This document shows positions 1 to 8,664 of a DNA stretch of 20,119 nucleotides, piece by piece. Within the stretch, counting starts at the first letter, position 1; each line of letters starts with the position of its first letter. The notes under the pieces are model-generated. The model searched no databases. It saw only the letters and a list, made by a program, of their open reading frames with translations, and was not told the origin of the DNA. Origin of the DNA: an uncultured Lachnospiraceae bacterium (lineage in GTDB: Bacteria; Bacillota; Clostridia; Lachnospirales; Lachnospiraceae); assembly GCA_910583815.1 (NCBI GenBank), contig CAJTZB010000027.1, forward strand, positions 1 to 20,119. The letters are read 5' to 3'. The position numbers and the translations under genes are program-made.

Positions 1-29
1 TTGAAAAACTTGGCATTATTTAATATAAT
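1..29 (+). promoter_or_regulatory. Promoter of tuf
   Basis: A TTGAAA -35 box at 1-6 and a perfect TATAAT -10 box at 24-29 are separated by exactly 17 bases. Transcription would start near 36-38 and give a leader of about 60 nt before tuf. This suggests that tuf can be transcribed on its own even if it follows fusA, which would lie outside the window. Confidence 0.8.
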
Positions 30-97
30 CAAAGAAGCCGAGACAATCGAAAATTATTGGAAATTTTTTTAAAAAAATTTAAAGGAGGACTTTAGAA

Positions 98-1291
98 ATG
101 GCTAAAGCTAAATTTGAAAGAAACAAACCCCATTGTAATATTGGTACCATTGGTCACGTTGATCATGGTAAAACTACTTTGACAGCTGCTATCACAAAGG
201 TACTTTCCGAAAGAGTAGCAGGAAACACAGCTACAGATTTTGAGAATATCGATAAAGCTCCGGAAGAAAGAGAAAGAGGTATCACAATTTCTACAGCTCA
301 CGTTGAGTATGAGACAGACAACCGTCACTACGCTCACGTTGACTGTCCGGGACATGCTGACTACGTTAAGAACATGATCACAGGTGCTGCTCAGATGGAC
401 GGCGCTATCCTCGTAGTAGCAGCTACTGACGGTGTAATGGCTCAGACAAAGGAGCACATCTTACTTTCTCGTCAGGTAGGCGTTCCTTATATCGTTGTAT
501 TCATGAACAAGTGCGATATGGTTGACGATCCAGAAATCCTTGAGTTAGTTGAAATGGAAATCAGAGAGCTGTTAAGCGAGTACGACTTCCCAGGCGATGA
601 TACTCCTATCATTCAGGGTTCTGCTCTTAAGGCACTCGAAGATCCAAGCAGCTCTTGGGGCGACAAGATTGTTGAATTGTTTGACGCAGTTGATGCTTGG
701 ATTCCGGATCCTCAGAGAGAGACAGACAAGCCATTCCTTATGCCTGTCGAGGACGTATTCACCATTACAGGCCGTGGTACTGTAGCTACAGGCCGTGTAG
801 AGCGTGGTACTCTTCATATCAACGAAGAAGTTGAAATCGTTGGTGTTAAGGAAGAAACTCGTAAGACTGTAGTAACCGGTATCGAAATGTTCCGTAAGCT
901 CCTTGATGAAGCTCAGGCTGGTGATAACATCGGTGCTCTGCTTCGTGGTGTTCAGAGAACTGAAATCGAAAGAGGACAGGTTCTTTGTAAGCCAGGCAGC
1001 ATTACCTGCCACAAGAAGTTCACAGCTCAGGTTTACGTTCTGACAAAGGATGAAGGTGGACGTCATACTCCTTTCTTCAACAACTACAGACCTCAGTTCT
1101 ACTTCAGAACAACAGACGTAACAGGTGTTTGTAACCTTCCAGACGGCGTTGAAATGTGCATGCCAGGTGACAACATCGAAATGTCAGTTGAACTCATTCA
1201 CCCAATCGCTATGGAGCAGGGTCTTGGCTTCGCTATCCGTGAGGGCGGCAGAACCGTAGGTTCCGGCAAGGTAGCTAAGATTATTGAGTAA
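98..1291 (+). CDS. tuf: Translation elongation factor Tu
   Basis: EF-Tu is the GTPase that carries aminoacyl-tRNA to the ribosomal A site. The 397-residue length is normal for the family. The G1 loop GHVDHGKT is at residues 19-26, and the effector-region RERGITI, the G3 motif DCPGH, the G4 motif NKCDM and the G5-type GSALKA follow in the expected order. Domain 2 and 3 landmarks are present, for example GRGTVATGRVERG and a C-terminus ending GSGKVAKIIE. The ATG is preceded by AAAGGAGGA with good spacing. The gene has its own promoter at the window's left edge and a terminator just downstream, so it looks monocistronic or the end of a str-type operon. Identification is essentially certain. Confidence 0.99.
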   Translation: MAKAKFERNKPHCNIGTIGHVDHGKTTLTAAITKVLSERVAGNTATDFENIDKAPEERERGITISTAHVEYETDNRHYAHVDCPGHADYVKNMITGAAQMDGAILVVAATDGVMAQTKEHILLSRQVGVPYIVVFMNKCDMVDDPEILELVEMEIRELLSEYDFPGDDTPIIQGSALKALEDPSSSWGDKIVELFDAVDAWIPDPQRETDKPFLMPVEDVFTITGRGTVATGRVERGTLHINEEVEIVGVKEETRKTVVTGIEMFRKLLDEAQAGDNIGALLRGVQRTEIERGQVLCKPGSITCHKKFTAQVYVLTKDEGGRHTPFFNNYRPQFYFRTTDVTGVCNLPDGVEMCMPGDNIEMSVELIHPIAMEQGLGFAIREGGRTVGSGKVAKIIE

Positions 1292-1316
1292 TTTTTTATC
1301 AATATAGCAGTTTCAG

Positions 1317-1347
1317 GGCTTCCGAGGGTTTCTTCGGAAGCCTTTTT
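1317..1347 (+). terminator. Rho-independent terminator of tuf
   Basis: A perfect 9-bp stem (GGCTTCCGA at 1317-1325 with TCGGAAGCC at 1334-1342) and an 8-nt loop are followed directly by five T residues. It lies 25 bases after the tuf stop codon. Confidence 0.93.
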
Positions 1348-1424
1348 CTATGCTGGCGTCGCCATCTGTGTGTCGATGTTGGCAAATCCATTTGCTTTAA
1401 GAAAGCGCAGAAATGAGGGTTAAT

Positions 1425-2798
1425 ATGGCATCACGTATTAAGACAATGACAGAGGGAAAGCCTGCTTCTTTGATTTTTGCCTTTGCCATGCCGTTAATGG
1501 TCGGGAATATATTTCAGCAGCTTTATACCGTTGTGGACACAATGGTAGTAGGAAAGGCGCTTGGTGTAAATGCTCTTGCTGCCCTTGGTGCAGCAGATTG
1601 GATGAACTGGATGATGCTTGGCATGATTCAGGGAATTACGCAGGGTTTTGGAATTCTTATGGCGCAGGAATTCGGTGCGGGGAAATACAAGGATCTTTGC
1701 AAAACGGTTGGCTCTTCTGTTATTTTGTCGTTACTGTCGGCTGTATTGCTTTTGGGTGCCGGGCAGTGGATGGCATATCCGGTTCTGGAACTTTTGGATA
1801 CACCGCCGGAGATTATTGGTGACGCGCTTTTATATCTGCGGATCATGTATATGGGAATCCCTATTGTAATGTCATATAACCTGTTTGCGACAATTCTTCG
1901 TTCTCTTGGGGATGGAAGAACCCCTTTGTATGCTATGATTGTTGCGGCGGCTGTCAACATTATACTGGATTTTCTGTTTGTGCTGGTTTTTGATTTTGGT
2001 ATTGCTGGTGCGGCTGTAGCTACTTTGATTGCACAGCTGGTTTCAAGCCTGTTTTGCATCTATCATATTCGTAAAATAGAGCTGTTAGCGGTTTCCCCAT
2101 CAGATTTCAGGCTGCAGGGCCGCCGTTCTGTGCGGCTGCTGATACTTGGATTTCCGATGGCATTCCAAAATGCCGTTATTTCTGTGGGCGGAATGATTGT
2201 GCAGTCGGTAGTCAATGGTTTTGGGGTAATCTTTATTGCAGGCTTTACTGCAACGAATAAACTTTATGGAGTGCTTGAAGTAGCTGCTACCTCATATGGT
2301 TATTCTATGGTTACTTATGTAGGGCAGAATCTGGGTGCGGGCAGGATAGACCGCATTCGTAAGGGCATGAAATCTGCTGTCCTGATTTCACTGGTGACTT
2401 CGGTGCTGATTGCAGCGGTTATGCTGATTTTTGGAAAGGCAATATTAAGCTGCTTTATTTCAGGCACTCCGGAAGAAGTGGAGCAGACATTGAAGATTGC
2501 TTATTATTATCTTTCAATTATGAGTGTTTTTCTTCCGGTTCTCTATATCCTGCATGCGACACGCTCTACAATTCAGGGAATGGGAAATACGTTGTTTCCT
2601 ATGCTTTCTGGCATTGCAGAGTTTCTTATGAGGGCAGTGACTGCCATCCGGCTGCCTATGGTTGTTGGGGAAACTGGCATATTTTATGCGGAAATTATGG
2701 CGTGGACAGGTGCCGATCTGATTTTGGTCTGCAGTTATTTTATTGTGATGCATGGGGTGAAAAAGCGAAGCCTGCAGCCACATAGCCCTTGTATTTGA
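1425..2798 (+). CDS. MATE-family multidrug/cation-coupled efflux transporter
   Basis: This is a 457-residue polytopic membrane protein of the MATE (NorM/DinF) family, which exports drugs or metabolites in exchange for Na+ or H+. The N-terminus reads PASLIFAFAMPLMVGNIFQQ and continues into LYTVVDTMVVGKALG, typical of the first two MATE helices. A second homologous half begins around FPMAFQNAVISVGG, as expected for the 12-helix duplicated fold. The length is usual for the family. An ATG 12 bases upstream (1413) is in frame, but the 1425 start is preferred because GAGGG at 1415-1419 sits 5 bases before it. No clear promoter is visible in the short gap after the tuf terminator. The substrate cannot be told from sequence. 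Confidence 0.93.
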   Translation: MASRIKTMTEGKPASLIFAFAMPLMVGNIFQQLYTVVDTMVVGKALGVNALAALGAADWMNWMMLGMIQGITQGFGILMAQEFGAGKYKDLCKTVGSSVILSLLSAVLLLGAGQWMAYPVLELLDTPPEIIGDALLYLRIMYMGIPIVMSYNLFATILRSLGDGRTPLYAMIVAAAVNIILDFLFVLVFDFGIAGAAVATLIAQLVSSLFCIYHIRKIELLAVSPSDFRLQGRRSVRLLILGFPMAFQNAVISVGGMIVQSVVNGFGVIFIAGFTATNKLYGVLEVAATSYGYSMVTYVGQNLGAGRIDRIRKGMKSAVLISLVTSVLIAAVMLIFGKAILSCFISGTPEEVEQTLKIAYYYLSIMSVFLPVLYILHATRSTIQGMGNTLFPMLSGIAEFLMRAVTAIRLPMVVGETGIFYAEIMAWTGADLILVCSYFIVMHGVKKRSLQPHSPCI

Positions 2799-2927
2799 CT
2801 GGTGTTTCATATTTATCTGCTCCTTTATGTTTTGCCGTTGAAATATATTACGTGGAAAATGGGAAACCTATAATAAACAAGGGAAAGCTGCCTGTTACAA
2901 ATTTTGATAAATCATTTTTCATAGTAC

Positions 2928-2956
2928 TTGAAAAAGTATGGTAACTGTGGTAGAAT
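2928..2956 (+). promoter_or_regulatory. Promoter of the carbohydrate transport locus
   Basis: TTGAAA (2928-2933), a 17-bp spacer and TAGAAT (2951-2956) form a good sigma-A-type promoter. TG one base before the -10 box also gives an extended -10. It is the only strong plus-strand promoter I see between the MATE gene and the ABC genes, so it probably drives the locus. Confidence 0.75.
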
Positions 2957-3015
2957 TATTATAGATTTCATACAAAAAAGACGAGCCTTCAGATGTCTTG
3001 TTTGTGGCTTTATGC

Positions 3016-3052
3016 CAATGTGCCGCGGGAACTTCAAGAGACCGCCACATTG
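3016..3052 (+). promoter_or_regulatory. Hairpin in the 5' leader of the carbohydrate locus
   Basis: CAATGTG (3016-3022) pairs perfectly with CACATTG (3046-3052), and a CGG/CCG pairing inside can extend the stem. There is no T-run after it, so it is not a simple terminator. It lies in the roughly 120-nt leader between the promoter and the start at 3084. The role is unknown. Confidence 0.4.
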
Positions 3053-3083
3053 CATATATTTTAGGAAGAAGCAGGTATACCGG

Positions 3084-3671
3084 ATGAAACAAAGAACCTT
3101 TGGACAGTACAGAGCAATTGACCTTGGAATTATGGCGGTTCTTTTGTTTGTTTTTGAAATGCTCACAGCAACGGCTGCGACCAAATGGTTTCCTTCAGAA
3201 CTCTATACACTTTCCCCAACCATAACCATAGTTTGTATAGTTATGATGCGCTGGAGCGGCTATGCGGCAATCCATGCGGTTGTCGGAGGCGCGGCATTTT
3301 GTGTTGCTTCTGGAGCAAGCCCTGAACAATTTGCGATTTATTGTATCGGAAACTGTGCAGCACTGGCAGCAATGATTCTCTTTAAAACACATGGCAAGGA
3401 AAAGGTCCGGAGCAAAGCGGCCTTTGCAGTTTTGTTTGCAGCAGCAGCTTATTTTGGGGCGCAGTTTGGAAGATGGCTGGTGGCTCTTGTCTTCGGAGCA
3501 TCTTTGGATTCCCTTGTGATGTTTCTTACCACCGATTCCCTTTCCCTGCTTTTTGCAGTTGTGATTGTACTGATTGCCGGCAGGCTGGATGGCCTTTTTG
3601 AAGACCAGAGGGCATATCTCATCCGTACTGCGGAGGAAAGAAAACGTGAGCAAAATGAAAATCAATACTGA
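3084..3671 (+). CDS. Putative six-helix membrane protein, ECF S-component-like
   Basis: This is a 195-residue, very hydrophobic protein with about six predicted membrane segments (roughly residues 12-31, 42-55, 60-77, 84-100, 110-138 and 150-165) and a charged tail. The size, helix count and a DGLFEDQRAYL segment just after the last helix remind me of substrate-binding (S) components of ECF transporters, but I cannot assign a substrate. The reading frame stays open upstream to 2928. The ATG at 3084 is chosen because GCAGG lies 8 bases before it and the upstream part overlaps the promoter. It is the first gene of the ABC locus, 48 bases before the first permease. A role linked to the sugar importer is inferred from position only. 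Confidence 0.7.
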   Translation: MKQRTFGQYRAIDLGIMAVLLFVFEMLTATAATKWFPSELYTLSPTITIVCIVMMRWSGYAAIHAVVGGAAFCVASGASPEQFAIYCIGNCAALAAMILFKTHGKEKVRSKAAFAVLFAAAAYFGAQFGRWLVALVFGASLDSLVMFLTTDSLSLLFAVVIVLIAGRLDGLFEDQRAYLIRTAEERKREQNENQY

Positions 3672-3719
3672 AACAGCATATATAACGCAAAAGTATCATG
3701 ATTACAGGAGGTTTGAAAG

Positions 3720-4772
3720 ATGCAACTGAATGTTACCGACTATCTGATTTTTGATGAAGAGAGCGGCACCTACATCGAAAATCCCGAACAGGTTGTGCGC
3801 GATGATGTTGAAAAGCATCATTGGCTAAATGTTCTGAGGACTGTGCTAAAGGACTGGAGGCTCTATCTGATGCTTGTCCCGATGCTTGTGGTCTTCCTGC
3901 TGTGGCGCTATTTCCCAATGTATGAGCTGCTCGGATGCTTTAAGGTAACTGATGATGTAAAGCCGGTTGCCGATCAGTTCTATTCTGGTTTTTCGTATTT
4001 CAGGTCACTGCTTGTAGGTTCGGGAAGCCTCTCTACAGAGTTTTGGCGCGCATTCCGAAATACGTTTTTACTGAGTTTCTACGGATTGTGTTTTGGATTT
4101 CCAATGCCAATTATCATTGCTCTGTTTTTCAACGAAATCCGTTCCAATATTGCCCGAAGCATCTATCAGGTTGTTACATACCTGCCTAAATTCATGTCAA
4201 CTGTAGTAATGACATCGTTGGTAATGATGCTTGTAAAGCAGGGTTCTCTTACTTCAGGCACCGGTATTTTATCACAGTTTTTAGTTCAGTTAGGAATGAT
4301 CTCCGAAGAAACAGCTTACGCAGGACTGATGAACAACCCATCGTTCTTTAGGGCAATCTATCAGATCAGCGGAATCTGGGAGGGAGCAGGATACGACAGC
4401 ATTGTATTCTTTGCTGCAATTATTGCGATTGCGCCAACAAGCTACGAAGCGGCACAGATTGATGGTGCAGGAAAGCTGGCTCAGATGAAATATGTTGTTC
4501 TGCCAAGCATCCTTTCCACTATTGTTATCATGCTTATTACAAGAATAGGTTCATTGCTTAATGTTGGTTACGAAAAAGTTTTGCTTTTGTATAATCCAAA
4601 CACTTATATTACTGCAGACGTTGTGTCAACATTTGCAAACAGATATGGTATTGGCAATACAATGAAAGGCATTGCCTCTGCGGCGGAAATGATGAACAAT
4701 GTAATTGGAATGCTGTTAGTTATTGGCGCAAACACGATAGCTCGCAAGGCATCTGACGTATCGCTCTATTAA
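3720..4772 (+). CDS. ABC sugar importer permease, LplB type
   Basis: This is a 350-residue inner-membrane subunit of a binding-protein-dependent ABC importer. A cytoplasmic N-terminal stretch of about 45 residues precedes the first helix (YLMLVPMLVVFLLWRYFPMY), followed by the usual membrane domain. The EAA coupling loop that docks onto the ATPase is clear near the C-terminal third: YEAAQIDGAGKLAQMKYVVL. The motif set (FPMPIIIALFFNEI, then YLPKFMS) matches the LplB/YteP branch, whose known members transport oligosaccharides such as pectin fragments. An AGGAGG site precedes the ATG. The partner permease starts 11 bases downstream, so the two form a translationally linked pair. The family call is secure; the substrate is inferred from the GH4 gene in the same locus. 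Confidence 0.95.
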   Translation: MQLNVTDYLIFDEESGTYIENPEQVVRDDVEKHHWLNVLRTVLKDWRLYLMLVPMLVVFLLWRYFPMYELLGCFKVTDDVKPVADQFYSGFSYFRSLLVGSGSLSTEFWRAFRNTFLLSFYGLCFGFPMPIIIALFFNEIRSNIARSIYQVVTYLPKFMSTVVMTSLVMMLVKQGSLTSGTGILSQFLVQLGMISEETAYAGLMNNPSFFRAIYQISGIWEGAGYDSIVFFAAIIAIAPTSYEAAQIDGAGKLAQMKYVVLPSILSTIVIMLITRIGSLLNVGYEKVLLLYNPNTYITADVVSTFANRYGIGNTMKGIASAAEMMNNVIGMLLVIGANTIARKASDVSLY

Positions 4773-4783
4773 AGGAGTTTACC

Positions 4784-5674
4784 ATGAAAAGAAGACTCGA
4801 AATTTCCGAACTTATATTTAAAATCATAAGCTATACGCTGCTTACGGCGTTTGCGCTTTGCTGCCTGTATCCGTTCCTTTATACTATTTCAGCATCTATC
4901 AGCGGAAAGCATGCAGTAGAATATAACGAACTGATTTTGTTCCCTAAGGATATTCAGTTTGACGCGTTTTCCAGAATGTTCAACAACAATATGTTCTGGA
5001 ATGCCTATACAAATACATTGTTTATTACATTTTACGGAACCATTTGGGCGCTTGGAGTTTCCATACTTGGTGCATATGCATTATCTAAAAAGCGTCTGCT
5101 GTTCCGTAAGGGATTTAACTTCTTTCTTGTATTTACTATGTGGTTCAGTGCAGGTATTGTTCCGCAGTATTTGAATTATCTGGCCACCAAGAGAGCATTT
5201 AATGCCGTTGGGATTATGGATGATAAATGGCTTGTTGTTATTGCAATGGGTATGGCAGCAATGAATATTATCCTGCTGCGTAACTCGTTTGAAGGGGTGC
5301 CATCTGAAATAGAAGAGGCAGCGATTGTTGATGGTGCTTCAGAGATGCAGGTTCTTTGGCGTGTTTATATTCCAATGAGCAAATCTATTATTGCAACGGT
5401 TGCCTTGTTTTTTGGAATATCGCGTTGGAATGGATATTTCTGGGCAAGACAGATGATTTCTAACTCCAATGAACACCCGCTTCAGGTATTTATCCGACTG
5501 AGATTGGAAGAATACACGGACCCGGAGGCAATGGCAGGCTGGAATGAAGCATTTGCCTCAGATTCAGTAATTTATGCGTTGATTATTTGTTCCATTGTTC
5601 CGATTCTTATTATTTATCCTTTTATCCAAAAGTATTTTGCAAAGGGCGTAAACGCCGGCGGTGTAAAGGAGTAA
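4784..5674 (+). CDS. ABC sugar importer permease, LplC/YtcP type
   Basis: This is the second permease (296 residues) of the same importer. It starts with a charged cytoplasmic segment and the helix LLTAFALCCLYPFLYTISAS, typical of the MalG-like CUT1 partner. The EAA loop is visible as EIEEAAIVDGASEMQVLWRV. The C-terminus ends in a short FAKGVNAGGVKE tail, common in the LplC/YtcP branch. The gene follows its partner by 11 bases, with an AAAGGAG site in the gap. It would form the heterodimeric transmembrane channel with the upstream permease, driven by one or both MsmK-type ATPases further along the locus. Confidence 0.95.
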   Translation: MKRRLEISELIFKIISYTLLTAFALCCLYPFLYTISASISGKHAVEYNELILFPKDIQFDAFSRMFNNNMFWNAYTNTLFITFYGTIWALGVSILGAYALSKKRLLFRKGFNFFLVFTMWFSAGIVPQYLNYLATKRAFNAVGIMDDKWLVVIAMGMAAMNIILLRNSFEGVPSEIEEAAIVDGASEMQVLWRVYIPMSKSIIATVALFFGISRWNGYFWARQMISNSNEHPLQVFIRLRLEEYTDPEAMAGWNEAFASDSVIYALIICSIVPILIIYPFIQKYFAKGVNAGGVKE

Positions 5675-5740
5675 GAAGATGTCGGCCGCTTGTACGGTTG
5701 ATATAGATTTCACAATTTTTTTAACCAAAAGGAGGAGAAA

Positions 5741-7927
5741 ATGAAGAGGACAAAATTTACAGCTTTGTTATTGGCAGCTACCCTTGTTGTGGGTTCCCTT
5801 GCAGGATGCAGCAAGCCGGAAGAGAAGAATCCTGATGAGCCTAAAGTTACACAGGGTCCTAATGAAAACAACAACAATGGGGATAACAACGATAACAAAG
5901 GCAATGAAGGCAACAATCCTGCGCCTGAGCTTACTTATGCAGCAGGTACTGTGCTTCGTATGGCAACAGGCTATAACAGCAAGGACACAGGTATTTCTTT
6001 CTCTGCAGAAGTTGCAGGCGAAGGAATTACTCTGGCCGATGGAAAGACCTACAATGCAGGTGATTTAAAGCCTACATGGGTAACAGTTCAGGAAAAGCTG
6101 AACATTAAATTTGAGGATAAGTATCAGGGCAACAATTCCACAAAGGAATTTGAGTACTGGAAAGAGCAGTTAGACCAAGTAGATATGGTCAGCGGTACAG
6201 CTACTCTTCTTACTGAGAACGGTACAGCAGGTCTGCTTGTAAACCTTGCTGATTATCTTGACAGCATGCCGAACTTCAAGGCATATCTGGAACAGAATCC
6301 TATCGTTCGCTTATCCATTACAGGTTCTACAAGCGGTGACAAAAAGGGTGCGATTTACTTCTCCCCATACTTTGATGGTGTAAACGATATTGAGCGTATG
6401 CCTCTTATGAGAGTTGACTGGGTTCAGAAGCTTTTAGATGGCGACGGACAGTTTAGCGCAGATAAGAGCGGCACGACTTCGGCACCTGTTTATCAGCCTT
6501 ACATGCCTACATCCGGCAAAATTGAAATCGATGTTGTCAAGAAAGATGCTTCGGGCGTAGAAAAGGTAACAAAAGACTATGATGCAGCAGGCAATATCAT
6601 CGCTAACATGAATGCCAAAGGCTCCATGAGCGGTGTAGAAGCTGTTAATATGCTTCGTGATTACATTGACAAAGCATACAATGGCTATTATGGAACAACT
6701 CGTTCCGACCTTTTCGTAGGTCAGAATGCAGCTTGGGACGCAGATGAATTAGTAGCTCTTCTTCGCTGCGTAGTTGCTAATGCTCCTACACTGAACGGCA
6801 CAGACAGCGTACAGGGTCTGTTCTCTCGTGAGGACGATAACAATCAGCGCCGAGTTGATATGTTCCGTTTTGCAGGTTCCCTGTTTGGTGTTCGTGGTTT
6901 GGAAGCAAGACAGGATTACCTCTATATTGGTACAGACGGACATCTGCATGATGCACGTCAGGAAGCTGACACCTATGTTGCTCTTGAGAGAATGAATGCA
7001 ATGGCTAAGGAAGGCCTGATTTCTAAGGCATACCTTGACAGCTCCAAAGAAAGCTCCAGCACTTACCTTGAGAATGACAATGGATTTATGCACTATGACT
7101 ATAACCAGACTCAGACCGTCCTCAATGAGACAAAGCTTCAGGAAGGCGAGAAATATATGGCAGCTATGGTTCCTGTTGCACGTTGGTATGACGGTTCAAA
7201 TGCAGACGGCGTTTATATGAGATTTACAGAATCCTGGCGTTCTGTTAAGACAGATGGTTGGGGAATCTCTGTAAAGGGTGTTGGCAGTGATACAAATAAA
7301 CTGAATGCGGCTTTAAAGCTGATTGACTACGCTTACAGCCCAGAAGGACAGATTCTGATGTCTTATGGTCCTGATGCATTTATCAAGCAGGGTGAAACCT
7401 TTAAGTTTAACGGCGTAGATATGCCGGTAATTGCTGATGCAACTTATGCTGAACTTTGGTCAAAAGCTTCCGGTAACTACACCAACTATGCTCGTAAATA
7501 TTTAGGTTCTACTTTAAGCTTTGTTAAGAGTCAGGCATTTGAGTATCAGTGTACTCATGAAGTAGGCAGAGAGGGTGCAGGATATATTTCCAACGCTATT
7601 GGATTCGGAACAATTAAGCATCCTGAGCTTGCACTCACTGAAAACTCCTGGTATACTTCCGTTCCTACTGTTCTTCCAAATACAAAGCCAGAAAATGATA
7701 TGATTTCCGGTTTTATAGAGCTTGGTTCTAAGGGAAGATTCGGTCAGAACAAGGATGGACAGAACTTATTTGTTGACATTATCTGCGGTGGTTATTCCGG
7801 TGAGGGTACGTCCTCTGCTGCCGAAACTGTAAATACTGTTACAAATTCCTGGAATGGCAAGCAGTATCTTGCTTTAAAGGATCAGGCTTGGCAGAAGCTT
7901 GTAAACTACTACAAGGAACTTAACTAA
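5741..7927 (+). CDS. Large lipoprotein solute-binding protein of the sugar ABC importer
   Basis: This is a 728-residue extracellular substrate-binding lipoprotein. The signal peptide ends in the lipobox LAGC with the lipidated cysteine at residue 23. A flexible Asn/Gly/Asp-rich linker follows at about residues 30-60, and the rest is the binding domain. The position after LplB/LplC-type permeases and the general composition fit the LplA/YtcQ group. It is clearly longer than the roughly 500-550 residues usual for that group, so it may carry an extra domain or insertions; I could not identify one. The ATG has an AAGGAGGAG site. A strong hairpin without a T-run follows the stop codon, an arrangement often seen where binding-protein mRNA is made more stable than the rest of an operon. 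Confidence 0.9.
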   Translation: MKRTKFTALLLAATLVVGSLAGCSKPEEKNPDEPKVTQGPNENNNNGDNNDNKGNEGNNPAPELTYAAGTVLRMATGYNSKDTGISFSAEVAGEGITLADGKTYNAGDLKPTWVTVQEKLNIKFEDKYQGNNSTKEFEYWKEQLDQVDMVSGTATLLTENGTAGLLVNLADYLDSMPNFKAYLEQNPIVRLSITGSTSGDKKGAIYFSPYFDGVNDIERMPLMRVDWVQKLLDGDGQFSADKSGTTSAPVYQPYMPTSGKIEIDVVKKDASGVEKVTKDYDAAGNIIANMNAKGSMSGVEAVNMLRDYIDKAYNGYYGTTRSDLFVGQNAAWDADELVALLRCVVANAPTLNGTDSVQGLFSREDDNNQRRVDMFRFAGSLFGVRGLEARQDYLYIGTDGHLHDARQEADTYVALERMNAMAKEGLISKAYLDSSKESSSTYLENDNGFMHYDYNQTQTVLNETKLQEGEKYMAAMVPVARWYDGSNADGVYMRFTESWRSVKTDGWGISVKGVGSDTNKLNAALKLIDYAYSPEGQILMSYGPDAFIKQGETFKFNGVDMPVIADATYAELWSKASGNYTNYARKYLGSTLSFVKSQAFEYQCTHEVGREGAGYISNAIGFGTIKHPELALTENSWYTSVPTVLPNTKPENDMISGFIELGSKGRFGQNKDGQNLFVDIICGGYSGEGTSSAAETVNTVTNSWNGKQYLALKDQAWQKLVNYYKELN

Positions 7928-7970
7928 TCAGGTTCTTGTAAAGTTGTCCTGTAAACAGACTATTTGATTG

Positions 7971-8017
7971 CGGTACCGTGCAAAACCGTCCCATAAAGCC
8001 GGTTTTGTACGGTGCTG
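7971..8017 (+). promoter_or_regulatory. Long hairpin after the binding-protein gene, likely mRNA stabiliser
   Basis: Bases 7971-7988 pair with 8000-8017 in an 18-bp stem with only G-U wobbles as imperfections and an 11-nt loop. The 14-bp core is at 7975-7988 and 8000-8013. No T-run follows, so strong termination is not expected. By analogy with known ABC operons, it may protect the upstream mRNA so that more binding protein is made. Confidence 0.6.
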
Positions 8018-8073
8018 TATCTCTTGTGTTATGTAAGAAAAGAAAAAATTCCTTCCCGCATAAAGGAGGAGCT

Positions 8074-8664
8074 ATGTATAAAAAGCAACTGGTTTTTCAA
8101 CGAATAGTATGTATGCTGATGCTTTTTGCATCGGGTATTGTATTTGTCTATTCCTTGGGGCTTATGACTGACTTATATGACAGCCTGTATTCCACAATGA
8201 TGAATCCGGATGATTATCTGGAAACAACGGTGGAAGGTTCGATTATTTACTATGATATGCAGCAGTTTAACCATAACCTCACATATGTTGCCATTGGGCT
8301 GATTTTTGTTACCTTGATACTATTTATCACTAACACTCATTCTCGCAGAAAATACTATATTGGCAATTACATTGCGATAGGGCTTTCTGTGGTATGTAAT
8401 GTTGCAGCATCTGTTTGGGCTCTTTTAGAAGTCTTTGCTTATAAGGCTCAGTACCAGCAGATTGATTTTGAACAGCTGAAATTCCATTCCGAACTATGGA
8501 ATACATACTACACAGAATCTACGTTTTGGTTTGATATAAGTGTTGTTGTATTCGGAATTCTTCTGATTGTTACAGTGCTGCTTTTTGTAAATTTGATTTT
8601 GAAACTGATTATGATGAAAGAAGAGAAGCGTCTTATCGGCAGCAGAAAGGATGTGAGAGCATGA
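8074..8664 (+). CDS. Unknown 4-helix membrane protein encoded between binding protein and ATPase
   Basis: I do not recognise this 196-residue protein. It shows four likely membrane segments at about residues 8-28, 69-87, 95-117 and 152-175. The loop between helices 1 and 2 (about 40 residues) and the loop before helix 4 are polar and rich in Tyr, Asp and Gln. The C-terminal tail is basic. The start is fixed by a strong AAAGGAGGA site at 8062-8070 just before the ATG; the frame is open further upstream but passes through the stabiliser hairpin. It overlaps the next membrane-protein gene by 4 bases (ATGA), which suggests coupled translation and possibly a complex. A role as accessory subunit of the importer is inferred from context only. 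Confidence 0.8.
   Translation: MYKKQLVFQRIVCMLMLFASGIVFVYSLGLMTDLYDSLYSTMMNPDDYLETTVEGSIIYYDMQQFNHNLTYVAIGLIFVTLILFITNTHSRRKYYIGNYIAIGLSVVCNVAASVWALLEVFAYKAQYQQIDFEQLKFHSELWNTYYTESTFWFDISVVVFGILLIVTVLLFVNLILKLIMMKEEKRLIGSRKDVRA

Noticed and set aside
2914..2941. Palindrome-like sequence around the -35 box of the carbohydrate locus promoter as a regulator site
   Set aside because: Only the outer few bases match between the two arms, which is too weak to call an operator. I also saw no catabolite-response element there.
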